From contig JACGWO010000012.1 of assembly GCA_034509735.1 (NCBI GenBank), positions 3,410,001-3,474,000 on the forward strand: a stretch of 64,000 bases of DNA, given 5' to 3'. A program made the translations under genes and the position numbers. The DNA is from Sesamum alatum. Taxonomy: Eukaryota; Streptophyta; Magnoliopsida; Lamiales; Pedaliaceae. This document shows, piece after piece, positions 45,060 to 55,619 of the stretch (position 1 is its first letter; every line of letters starts with the position of its first letter). The notes beneath the pieces were generated by a model that saw nothing but the letters and a program-made list of their open reading frames with translations, had not been told where the DNA came from and did not search any database.

Positions 45060-47070
45060 TGTTAAAATCTACATTTAAAATAAAAGCAAGCAATCGGCAG
45101 AAATAAAGTGGTGCTAAATAATAAATTAAAGAGTTGGACTTCAGTCATCAAATGCTCCCAATATTTCTACGAAAGCACGTCACTCTCAAATGTTGTTTTC
45201 AGAAAACCTTTTTCTAGTGGGGCTTGGGATCCACAATGAAATTCTCCATACCCCGGTTTAATGACTCGTACGGAAAATAACTTTGTGGGAGGTATACCAT
45301 ACCATTCTCGTCCAACGAGGTTCCCAAGATGTTTCGCCTCACCCTTTTACGTGATCCCGAGGACTCCAAGTGAATCATGTTATTCGGGCGTTAGACCCGA
45401 CCCAATCAACTGAATCATAAACTCACCGCTGCCCCCATGACTCGTGAGACGGGTAACAGCAGCGTATTCACTTCGTTCACAACAAACATATAGCTTTTTG
45501 TCAGGACAAAAAAGCGTGCCACAACTCATGAGACCATGCAATTTGACTGAAACTAGCTTCCTCACTTTGTCATGGATGGCTTGGATGAAACACTTAGGTT
45601 CTAGTCCATTTATTAAGGGTTTAATATTCTGCTTGGTCTAACCAAGTGAGAGTTTTGAAACACCGAGACATCATCATACAATATACTTAAGCCTATGCAT
45701 AGACAATTTTCATGCTTTAACAAGAACATGATAAATAAACCATTCATTCCCCATACATTCCACATGGATGATCACAAGCCCAAATCCTATGCGACCTACT
45801 GTGCCCGAAGTGGATTTATGACCAATCTAGGGTTGGTCCTACACTATTTCATTTAATAGTAGAAATCCATCAACACAATGATGTCCTTGCCTCTTCATCC
45901 ATCGGGCCTCCAAGGCTTCGGATATCCATGGACCTCCTTTGGGCTCGTCATTTTTGGGCTTTCCTTGGACTCCATCATCTGAACCCTCCTTGATCTTCAT
46001 TTACAAAATAAAATAAAAAGAACACCTCACCACTACCTACTCTCATTACAACTTAAAAAGAAACCTCGACGAACAACCGGGGGGGAGTACATGAGGAGGG
46101 AGATACAAAGCCTTATTATTCCAACGCAACCAGAAAGAGAGACAGGAGCAACAAAAACGAGACACACAGGCCCAACCGAAAATAAACCATACGGTCCAAA
46201 GGCATTGTGATCATCCTTACGTTGATCTCATTAACGCAAATAGCAGTATTACACATCCAAGTAAAACATGCTATCCACATAAACGCATGATAACCAATAT
46301 CATTCATAGCGAAATAAACGCAAAATTTCCACACAAGAAATTCGACCATCGTTGCAAACTCAATATTTCTTGGTAAGAAAATCCTTTCCTCACCATTAAG
46401 ACAATATTGAATTTTAGGTGGTTACAAACCAAGCCCAAAATTAAATATTTCCAAATAATGTTCTTTAGGAAAAACATGCAGAAAATATTTCAGAAAAATC
46501 CTAAAATAATAATTTTAAAAAAATAACACAAAGACGAATGATGACGGCCGCCAATGCCGGTAGCACCTGGCCGGTCGGGCGCGGGCAGACGCACCATGCG
46601 TGCGCTAGCGCCCAGCGCCTGGGGGCCGTGCGCGTGCATGGGTGGCCAAGCCTGCGCGTGCGTGCTGGTTGTCCTGGCTTTCCTTGTCGGCCGCGCGCGC
46701 GCACTTGGCATGCTGGTCGGGTGCCCGCGCACAGGTTCCTCTGCCTACGCGCGCGCGCGCCTGGCCGCGTCTCTTTGTGCGCGTGCCTGGCAGCGCCGTC
46801 TGCTGTGTGCACCTGGTCATGTGTACTGCGGGCACTGTCAGCCGACGACTGTCGCTGCCGTCGTTTTCTATTTTTTCTCATTATTTTTTACACCGTTTTC
46901 TCCAAGAAACCAAAAAAATAACTCAAGATACACATGAATACCATGATCTATATTTCTAGTTCAAAATTAGCAACCCTACGATTTATAACATACTTAAAAA
47001 AAAATTAAAGCCACGTAGAACATGCTCATACACGTATAGCACATAAACCCCTAGGCCTATATATCGAATG
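45060..47070 (-). other. Element B leader
   Basis: 2.0-kb untranslated leader with the family plan: loop motifs at 45435-45450 and 45519-45534, AT-rich middle, CpG-rich block (46542-46858), then the stretch before the primer site. It lacks the D/E palindrome. No gene seen. Confidence 0.78.
46542..46858. repeat. CpG-rich block in B leader
   Basis: About 320 bp rich in CGCGCG runs, at the same place as the blocks in E and D, but alignable with them only in short phrases. Shared position with diverged sequence suggests the composition or structure matters more than the exact text. Open frames on both strands are compositional. Confidence 0.8.
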
Positions 47071-47084
47071 GGGCTCTGATACCA
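47071..47084 (-). other. Primer binding site of B (tRNA-iMet)
   Basis: Minus-strand TGGTATCAGAGCCC, one base from the LTR starting at 47086. Confidence 0.92.
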
Positions 47085-47085
47085 C

Positions 47086-47636
47086 TGTAACGCTAAGTGG
47101 ATTGTCCCAGGAGGAAGCGCGAGTGCGGAAGCGCGGAATTTAAAATAAGAAACGTAAATCATGCATAAACAATGGAATTTAAATGAATCGTTCAAAGGGT
47201 GTTCCCTTAAACCTCCTGGGCGTTTGGTGTATCTCATGTGTATCTCATGAAATTAAAAAACATACATGCTACATTCATGGAGGCCATAGGATTTAAACGA
47301 AAACGTAGTAAATGCCACTTACCCGTTGTAGATTACTTCGTTTGGCTACACGGGTTGTTCCACATTTTGCCACCAAGATCCCAAAGTAGGAATCCTCTAA
47401 ATCGTCCATGCAATTCATCGGATCTTGATTCCCATGCTAGCAAGAGATCAAGAAGAGAAAGGGAGGACAAATCAACCTAGCGTTATAAAAAAATCTGATT
47501 TATTCGTCTATCATTCCCTTGTATCAAAGACAAGGAAACCAAGACTTTTCTTAGAGTGAATAGAGGAGAGGGGATGAGATTGAAAGAGAGGGCGGCCGTG
47601 TGTGTATGTGTATGTGAGATGAGAGTGTAGAGATTG

Positions 47637-47668
<32 letters not shown>

Positions 47669-48955
47669 GTGTGTATTTGTTTTTTAGTATATATAGGAAA
47701 CATATTTTTCCTATCCCTACACATACTCTCCTTAAAGAGGCACACTTTGATTAGAACTTTGACCTAGTCAAATCCTAGTCAACCTAGGGTTTGATTAAGT
47801 CAAACTCAATCATGGCCCTTCATCTCATCAAGCCCCCAAGGTTCAATCTCGTTTGTCCATCTTTGATGGACTTTATGGAATATTTGAAATCCTATTTAAA
47901 AATATTCCATTGGACTTCTAATAAATTATCAAATAATTATTTGAGCCCAACAATAATATTTTCATCTAGTCAAAGATGGAAATAGCCCACTTCCTAATTT
48001 CATAGATCCTATTTATGAATCAAATTTTATTTAGTCCAATTAAAGACTTGACACTCCAGGAAGAGAACCAATTTAATTGAATATTATGGCGTGAATATTT
48101 AGGTTCTTTGAGTACGTATGTCCTTTCGTCTACTACCTCACGGCTATAGTCTAGGGTATGGATCTTAGGGGTCCGTACCCATTCTTGACTTAAGCCTAGG
48201 CTCGTCCATACTAAACGTCACTGGGATCTTATCCCACTGTTCATTCACTGTGGCCACAGATTCATGGAGGATGAGTCTCAGAGTATAAGTGAGAGACACT
48301 ACTGTCAATTATTTTGACAGGAGACCGATTCTATATTGAGACCTACTGTCCACACTACACATCTTGACTGCATTCTGGATAGGGCTTAAAGCAACTCTCC
48401 ACTTGGCAGCCTCTTGCCAAACCTAAGATGTAGGCATGATGTGTATGTAACCACAGTAGTCCCACAAGTCCGAGGACCAATCTCGTACTGTCGAAATCGA
48501 ATTCCGAGTCATACCGACCAACCCACTCAAGGTTTCCCAAGAGTCACCTCAGTCAGTCGGCTCCGAGCTGGCTAACCTACTAATATTGCATGGACGACTC
48601 TCGTCACTGTTTGATGAAACGCGACTGCAATTACTTAGTGCAAGTCTCAAATGAACCTTCGATACCCAATTTCGAGGTCCCTTGACTTGGAGTATTTCAG
48701 ACCAATCCACAGAAACTGATTTTATGACTAGCTGTCCTATGCGCAGTCCAGTTTCATAGATTAACCTTTTGGTCTGTGGGCTTTGGTTGTGCATTGAACA
48801 GTTATAGATATCAAAGCAGTAAGTGAACACAATCAAAATACTAATTCCGTATGCGAACATCACTTTATTCAGAATGGACTTTATTTAAACACCTAATGTC
48901 AGAAATAGGTTACATAAGCCTAACAAGATTGGCTTCACTGCCACCTATTCTAACA
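47086..48955 (-). mobile_element. Element B 5' LTR
   Basis: 1870 bp, TGTAACGCTAAGTGGATT to CACCTATTCTAACA. It is about 165 bp shorter than the 3' LTR because the segment matching roughly 6015-6195 is missing at about 48079. U5 hairpin: TTCAAAGGG, TGTT, CCCTTAAA (47191-47211). TATA region ATATATAGG on + at about 47688. W-box palindromes at 47757-47805. Confidence 0.9.
47637..47682. repeat. (GT)n microsatellite in B 5' LTR
   Basis: About 20 GT units with one GC interruption, an expansion of the CA-rich leader motif found after the TATA box in all LTRs of this family. Confidence 0.92.
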
Positions 48956-50100
48956 CCATCTACACCTTGCAATTCATAGGCTCCGAATTTGACCATCCGG
49001 CTCACTTTGTAGGGGACCTCCTAGTTGGAAGCCAGTTTTCCTACTTGGTTTAAGGTACTGACTCGTCTTAGCACGAGATCTCCCACCTGAAATTCTCTTC
49101 CCTTCACCCTTCTGTTGTAAGCATTGACTACCTTCTGTTTGTATCATTCCATTGGAGTTCGAGCATCCTCTCGATTTTCGTCAATGAGGTCCAGGTTGGT
49201 ACGCAGCAGGGCATCATTGCTCTCCTGCTCATAATGCTGTATTTTAAAGGATTCCAGTCCTGCTTCAGCAGGGATTACAGCCTTTAGTCGAACACCAAGA
49301 TAAAAGGAGTCTCTCATGTGGTTGATCTGGGACTGGTCATGTAAGACCATAGCATACTGGGCAGGGCGTCTACTGACCTGCCTCATGCTTGCTCCAGCCT
49401 GGTTATGATACCTTGCACCAGGATCCTGTTTGTAACTTCTACCTGCCCGTTAGCTTGGGGGTAGGCTACTGAAGTGAAGCGTTGTTGGATGCTCAAGTCG
49501 GCACACCAGTCTTGAATTTTCCAGCCTTGAAACTGACGACCATTGCCAGACATAAGAACACGAGGTAACTCATACATGTATATGATGCTTTTCCATAAAA
49601 AAATTAATCACTTCATCCTCTGTGATTTTGGCAAGGGGTTTTATTTCCATCCACTTGCTGAAATAGTCCACTGCTACCAGCAAGAATTTGCACTGTCCTT
49701 GTGTGATTGGGAAGGGGCCCACTATGTCCGTCCCCCACTGGGAAAATGGGCAAGGTGCTGAAAGGGCCTTGAAGGGCTCAGCTGGCACATAGATGAGTGG
49801 GACATGCTTCTGGTGTTGCTCACACCTCCTCACCTAGTTTATTGTGTCTTTCTTGAGCGTAGGCCAGAAATATCCAATTCTTAAAGCTTTCCCTGCAAGG
49901 GCCATGCCACCTATATGGGATCCGCAGGATCCTTCATGAATTTCCTAGAGCACGGTTCTGCCCTCCTTAGCTGACAGACATTGGAGATCGGGTTGGGAGA
50001 AGCTACGTTTGTGGAGGATTCCTCCCAGCAAGGTAAATCTAGTTGTCTGGCTTCTCAAGCAGACTGTTTCATTTTCATCAGGATGAAGGATTCCTTCCTA
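48956..50100 (-). pseudogene. Element A integrase (Tat-type gypsy), inactive
   Basis: Minus strand. Upstream is the H2C2-type region (EIHEGSCGSHIGG ... GYFWPTLKKDT, about 49850-49960) and worn RRCEQHQKH. The catalytic core has the first Asp in WGTDIVGPFP (about 49730). The second catalytic position reads SGNGRQF instead of SDNGTQF, so Asp is Gly. The third Glu is kept in NGQVEV (about 49440). Then come the C-terminal segments ESFKIQHYEQESND and VSRMVKFGAYELQGVDG, cut off by element B; the last residues are at 5001-5058. Stops separate the parts. A dead integrase. Confidence 0.88.
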
Positions 50101-50224
50101 TAATTAATTAATGAGGGGTTTCTTTCAATCTGTGCTAATCTGCAAAATATGCATGTTAGTGTAAGGGGTAACCTTAGTAAAGGTTCTTACAGTGATGGTA
50201 CGAGTGCCACAGTCGGCTAGGGAG

Positions 50225-50578
50225 CTAGCCAGTCAAGTAAGATAATCTGCCTTGGTGTTTTCGGGTGCGAGGAATTTGATGGACCTGAAAGCTTTTCAGC
50301 CTGCTCTTAAGCTCGCACATGTTCCTTGCTCCCACATCCAGTGCCATTTTAATGCCTGCTATGAGGGCCTCATACTCGGCTTCATTGTTCGAGGCCTTGA
50401 AGTCAAACCTCAAGGCGAATTCCAGCTCATCTCCTTCTGGGCTAGTTAGCAGGATACTTGCTCCACTGCCTGTATAGGTGGAGGAGCCATCCACATGGAG
50501 TAACCATGTTCCTTCATCTTCTTGGGCAGGTGCAGTTTCAGTCTTGAAGTCAGCAAGGGCCTGGTCTTCGATAGCCAT
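50225..50578 (-). pseudogene. Element A second (archaeal-type) RNase H domain
   Basis: Reads WLLHVDGSSTYTGSGASI ... LTSPEGDELEFALRFDFKAS, then NNEAEYEALIAGIKMALDVGA. Asp of VDGSS and Glu of NEAEYEA are the expected metal-binding residues. This extra RNase H between the ordinary RNase H and integrase is a known hallmark of the Tat/Ogre branch of plant gypsy elements. The domain breaks off after about 110 residues in a changed frame. Confidence 0.88.
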
Positions 50579-50584
50579 TCTAGG

Positions 50585-51980
50585 CTAATAGAAAATGTCA
50601 TACTCGTTGAGCTTAACAACCCATTTAATTATCCTACCAGAAGTCTCAGCTTTCCCCAGTGTAGTTCGCAGGGGAATGTTAGTGCGCACAGTAATAGAAT
50701 GTGACAGAAAGTAAGGGCGTAATTTTTTAGCAGTTGTTACCGAGGAAAATGCCAATTTTTCTACCTCAGGATAGCACTGCTCAGCGCCATGTAATACCTT
50801 GCTGACATAGTATATAGGTTTTTGTACTCCATCCTCTTGTTTGATGAGCACGGAGCTCATAACGTGCTGACTTGCAGCAAGGTATAAGTATAATGTCTCA
50901 CCTGGTAAAGGTTTTGGTGAGTAAAGGCAGCTCGGTCAGGTAAGCCTTTAGGGCCAGGAAAGCTTGTTGGCGAGCTTCATCCCATGCAAAGTCTTTGGCC
51001 TTCCTCAGAGCTTTTAAGAAGGGAAAGCTGGGCTCAACGGAGCGAGATATGAACCTATTGAGGGCAGCTATGCGGCCAACAAGTTTTTGTAGTTCAGTGA
51101 GGTCAGTAGGAGGTTTCATCTCTCAGATTGCTTGTATTTTGTGCGGGTTGACCTTGATACCCTTCTTTGTCACCATGTAGCTAAGAAATCGGCCACTTCG
51201 AACACCGAATGCACATTGAGTTGGGTTCAGCTTCATGTGCTATTTTTTGAGAATGCTAAAGGTTTCAGCAAGGTCTATGATGTGTTGGTCCGCTTGCTGG
51301 CTCTTTACCAGCATGTCGTCCACGTACAGTTCATATTGCGTCCGAGTTGTTCTAAGAACATGCGGTCAACTAAACATTGATACGTATCACCTGCAATTTG
51401 TAGCCCAAAGGGCATGACAATATAGCAATATGTTCCCCCTGATGTGATGAAGCTTACTCGCTTCTGGTCATCGGGTTAAGCATAATCTGGTGGTAACCCT
51501 GCGAGGCATCCATTAGACTTAGCAGTTCATGACCAGAGGTGGAATCCACCAGCTGGTCTATACGAGGTAAGGGATAGAAATCCTTAGGGCATGCCTTATT
51601 CACATCTCGAAATTGACACACATGTGCCATTTATTACTTGGCTTACGGACAAGTATCACACTGGATAACAACTGGCGGAATTGGATCTCCTTGATGTGCC
51701 CTGCATCAAGGAGCTCTCTTACCTCCTCCTGGATGACTTTGTCCTTATCAGGATCGAAATATCTTTTCTTTTTCTTCACAGGAGGGAAAGTTGGATCCAA
51801 GTTCAGGCTATGTACTGCAATGTTGGGGTCGATGCCACCAAATCTCGGATTGTCCAAGCGAAGACATACACGTTTTCCTACAAAAAGGTGGTTAGTTGCC
51901 CTACTCAATCAGTGTCTAACTGGGAGCCGATCTTGGTGGTTTTTGTCTGGATCCCCAGGTACTAGCTGAATACTCACCAG
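50585..51980 (-). pseudogene. pol: Element A reverse transcriptase and RNase H
   Basis: Minus strand in order: RT entry KKKRYFDPDKDKVIQEEVRE (51908-51600), KACPKDFYPLPRIDQL-like text (about 51560), the polymerase motif YVDDMLVK (about 51320), the TELQKLVGRIAALNRFISRS segment (51119-50898), then gypsy RNase H with YYVSKVLHGAEQCYP, EKLAFSSV and IKWVVKLNEYDI (50860-50585). Several stops and frameshifts divide it. The motif order and spelling are those of Tat-lineage Ty3/gypsy elements. Confidence 0.88.
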
Positions 51981-52026
51981 TTCTTCAGCGGGCTGGACTT
52001 GGGCAGGAGCTTTGTTTCCCTGCTCA

Positions 52027-52704
52027 TCATGCTGCATAGCTCTTTTCTCTCTTCTCACTACTGGGCTGGGGAATGCCTATCTCCATGTCTTTCCTGTTGT
52101 CTCCCTTTACAGATTCGACGTAGCATTTTTGGGCAGTGTATTGGTCACTAGTGACTTCTCCTACTCCTTCCCTAGTAGGGAATTTCAGCTTCATGTGGTA
52201 GGTGGAGACAACAGCTTGAAAAGCGTTCAGATCGAATCGTCCTAGAATGACATTGTAAGCTGAGTGCATGATCACTATGAGCAAGCGGATCATTTTGGTC
52301 TTCCGATTGGGCTCTACCCCTAAGGATAGGGGGAGCAGGATCTATCCTAGTGGATGTACAACCTCCCCCTCAAAGCCATACAATGAAGTATCTACCGGCT
52401 CCAGCAGGATATCACCAAACTTCATCTGCCAACGGTAGACCTCATAGAAGAGGATATTTGCAGAACTGCCATAATTCACAAAAATACGTTGAACAGTGTA
52501 GTTAGCAAGAGTGGCAGCAATAACAAGTGCATCATTATGAGGTAAATGAACTCCCTGTATGTCAGCAGGTCTGAAATGGATCATAAGGTCCCCTGCTGGT
52601 AGTTTGTGGTCAAGCTCCATCACTGTTCTAGTAGCGCGGGCATGGGCGCGCCTGGCTCTATTGGAGTTCCCATCAGTAGGTCCTCCTGCAATCATATGGA
52701 TCAC
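52027..52704 (-). pseudogene. Element A protease region
   Basis: Begins with IHMIAGGPTDGNSNRAR, then DIQGVHLPHNDALVIAATLANYTV and the protease core IFVNYGSSANILFYE. The canonical motif is DxGSS; here Asp is Asn, so the protease could not cleave. The second part (SAYNVILGR, STYHMKLKFPTREGVGEV, CYVESVKG) is characteristic of Tat elements and lies in another frame (52293-52027). Confidence 0.85.
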
Positions 52705-52749
52705 CCCCTTAGCAGGGGTGTTTTCTGGACTCTTCTCCTCAACTGGAAA

Positions 52750-54340
52750 TTTTTCTTTTCTATGCTCCTTTCTGGGAGGATCAGCAACCTACTCCTCGCT
52801 ACTGCGGGAAATGCGATGGCGGGAGCGCTCTTTCCTTCTGTTCACGACGTTGGTCCTTGTCGACGTAGTCTTTCAGGTAACCGGCCTGGATGAGCCATTC
52901 TATTTCTTGTCTTAGTTGGCGACACCTGTTGGTGTCGTGTCCGTATTCCCTGTGATACCTGCAGAAATATTTAGATTTAGGTTGCTGAGGGCCTTCCGCC
53001 GAGCCTTTGGGCCATTATAAGGCAGGATGACAATCTATGGCCATTAGCATCCATGCTGGACTGGTGATCAACAGGGAGTAGTGCTCATTCTTTTGGTCAA
53101 GGGGATTGAACCGTCCTAGGGGCTCTCCCCTGCTCCACCGGATGGAGGAGGATTATCCTTCTCTCCTCTGATCCTTGTTATCCCTCTTCCTGACCAGTCG
53201 GGCATCCTCGAGGTTCATGTACTTCTCTGCACAAGCTAGTACTTCATGGAAATTAGTTGCGGGTTTCTTGGCCAAGGATTCGAAGAATGGTCCTACTCGG
53301 AGTCCCTGGGTGAGTGCGTTGATCAGCACCTCCTGGTGGGCAGTAGGGACTTCTAGGACAACATTGTTGAAGCATTGCACGTAGGCTCTTAGTTTCTCAT
53401 TTTCCTCCTACTTGACTCCAAAAAGGCTGATAGCCGATTTCCGGTACTTCTTGCTGCTAGCAAATTGGTGTAGGAAAAGGGAGCTAAATTCTGCAAAATA
53501 TCTTACTAGTCCACCTGGGAGCTGGTCGAACCATTGTTGAGCAGAATTGGTTAGTGTAGTAAGCAAAACAGGGCATTTAATACCATCGGTATACCTATGC
53601 AGCAGGGCTGCATTTTTTAACTTACGGATATGTTCACCCGGGGTCAGTAGTGCCATTTTAGGTAGATAGATGGGAAGGTGCTCGGAAGTGAGCAGAGAGC
53701 TCTTCCGCCATGATATCCTCGCTAAAAGGAATGCCACGATCTGCTGGCAAAGTATCTTTGGTTACCTGCGGGAGAAGCTCGACCACCTCTTTCTTAAGGT
53801 TTAGGAGGCGGGAAAGGGGCTGCCTCCTTATTGGCAAAGCCAATAGGGAGGGATTTGTCCTGTTGTTGCCCAGCAGGAACCTGTTCGTCCATCGGTTGAC
53901 TTCCTGGCTTTCCTCCTCACTCCCGCTAGGAAGAGGATCCCGCGCCACTAGCTTGGGAGTCATGAAAGGTTTGAGCGAGTGGTCTCCATTATGAACTGGC
54001 AGAGGTGCTCGTATAGGAGCGGATCCAAAATAGCAAAAGCAGCAGCTAGGTTGGACACTGGGGCTGGAAGGTCACCACCCGGAGCAGCAGCGACACCAGC
54101 TGGAGCATGGAAGGCACCAGCTGAAGTAGGGAAGCCACCAGCTGGGGGAGGGAAGGCCCCAGCTGGAGCGAGGCAACCAACAATTGGAACTAGGAAGCCA
54201 CCAGTTGGAGCTGGGTCACTAGCTGGAGCGGGGGCGCTAACGGCGCTCCTCATCTATTTAGGAGGTAGGATGGTGGATCCTACTGCAGCAGGGAGAGAGG
54301 CATCTCCCGAGAATGATCCAATGTTATCTGAATTGGCCAT
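52750..54340 (-). pseudogene. gag: Element A gag
   Basis: Starts ATG at 54340 (MANSDNIGSFSGDAS), with a stop after 28 codons, then a Pro/Ala/Gly-rich stretch of heptad repeats (about 54073-54240), a linker, the retrotransposon Gag domain (HRYTDGIKCPVLLTTLTNSA, QQWFDQLPGG, FASSKKYRKSA; 53737-53408), a stop, then NNVVLEVPTAHQEVLINALTQGL (53380-53153) and the YHREYGHDTNRCRQLRQEIE segment (about 52900-52970), a C/H region typical of Tat Gag. Several frame breaks. The gag-pol coding length of A, about 5.4 kb including 5001-5058, is normal for the lineage. Confidence 0.85.
54073..54240 (-). repeat. 21-bp tandem repeats in A gag (7-residue repeats)
   Basis: About six to seven units of the type ACCAGCTGGAGCATGGAAGGC, encoding heptads such as AFPPPAG, GFPTSAG and AFHAPAG. 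The reading frame is preserved across the units. No known fold; low-complexity, probably disordered. Confidence 0.85.
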
Positions 54341-54360
54341 TTTTAATGTTAAAGCTTAAG

Positions 54361-54381
54361 TGTTCCCACAGACGGCGTCAA
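54361..54381 (-). other. Primer binding site region of A
   Basis: Minus-strand TTGACGCCGTCTGTGGGAAC directly after the LTR end GCGCATCA. It resembles the TGGCGCCGTCTGTGGGAA site typical of Tat/Ogre elements, with a G-to-A change. I do not assign the tRNA. Confidence 0.75.
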
Positions 54382-55156
54382 TGATGCGCAACAACCTCAT
54401 AAAATATCGAGAGACCATCACGAAAATCCCAAAATTGTAGGGAAGACTAACCTATAGAGAGGGCTTAGCACTACGATGCTTAAGTCAGTAATGTTCGACT
54501 GAATGAAATAACGGTAAAACTTGAAGAAAGTGAGAATAATGGTAAAGTGATGTTTCGTAGTGATGATTCGTGTGAAAATGTATTGAAAATAATTGGAGAA
54601 TAGAGAAAATCTGTGTGAGCATAAGTGCCAAGATAGTATAGATGTTACTTGAGACTTGAGTGACAATGTCAATGTAAGTTGTCCTTCAAATGACTGCACA
54701 GTGTGCTCTTTTATAGCTGATGATGAACCCGATTACGGAGGAATTAAGTTGAGTGTCATATACCGTTGGAAACCTTGGGAAGTTAGCTTCTCAACCCAAC
54801 AAACCTCATGATAATCGGAGTTGAATTAGTAAAGATATAGTCATTTGAGTCAATCCTGCCATATCTGTCATATTTTCTGGAAAAGCAGTTACATGCTGAG
54901 AAAGACCCGGATTCTAGCCAATCTATTGGGAGTTTGGATGAGATTTTTAGTATGCGTGGCTCCATGTGTTTTCCAACTGTATGACATGGAATCTGAGTTG
55001 TTTCATCACTAGGCTTGCTGTACGGGCCTTTTCCGCTGGCCTATCTATAAAAAAACCTTACTGTTTTGGGCTTGATGGCCTTAGCCTGCTGGGTTACCTG
55101 GCCAGGAGCCCTACTTCCATCTCTTGAGTTGGCCCGATGGATCTGAAGGGGCATCA
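54382..55156 (-). mobile_element. Element A 5' LTR
   Basis: 775 bp. In transcription sense it runs TGATGCCCCTTCAG ... GTTGCGCATCA, with 6-bp inverted ends TGATGC/GCATCA. A TATA-like CTATAAAAG lies at 54711-54719 (minus sense), about 330 bases before the LTR end. No second copy was found in the window. The outer edge cuts into a LINE fragment; the adjoining 5-mer is ATACG. Confidence 0.75.
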
Positions 55157-55440
55157 ATACGGATAATGGTTTCTTTGACTTCAACCGAAAGTTTTTGGTA
55201 GAAATGTGCATTAAGCCCATCAATTCCGAGCGCTTTATTGTCTCCTATTCTTTTAACTGCATGCCAAATTCCTCTTCTGTTATGGGAGTGCGAAGAGATA
55301 TATGATCATCAGAGTTGAGCATTTCTACCTCAAGATCCTCAAAATGATTGTTGAAAACATTGTTTACTTGGTGGAGACTATCACCATGAATTCTGGAATA
55401 TGCATTGCATATTACAAATTCATTTTCTAAACTGTCAAAA
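55157..55440 (-). mobile_element. LINE reverse-transcriptase fragment
   Basis: Minus strand: NNHFEDLEVEMLNSDDHISL, then PITEEEFG, then after a frameshift IGDNKALGIDGLNAHFY, the start of a plant L1-type RT (family form IGDDKAPGPDGFNAxFF). It is cut by element A's LTR at 55156. Short and broken; the rest of that LINE is not seen in the window. Confidence 0.75.
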
Positions 55441-55619
55441 ATTGATGGCTTAATTTAGTCAACAATTGGATTTGAGTTTCAAAGAAATTATCATGTGTGT
55501 TCTTAGTATGCGAATTAATCACCTGCAATAAGTATGAAAATTAAAAATTATAATCAAATATATAAATTAAGTCAAAAGCTCTAGAGACAAAAATGAAGAT
55601 ACTCATCAATGATATTGTT

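Larger units (their letters stand above)
5059..48955 (-). mobile_element. Copia element B (whole span, interrupted by C, D, E, F, G)
   Basis: Its LTRs are 5059-6233 plus 40155-41013 (3') and 47086-48955 (5'). The primer site is 47071-47084, gag-pol is 41028-45059 and the polypurine tract is at 41014. Without the nested 33.9 kb it is about 10.0 kb. Flanking 5-mers are TAATC (left) and CCATC (right), 3 of 5 identical, fitting a worn target-site duplication. It sits in the integrase C-terminus of gypsy element A. Confidence 0.85.
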
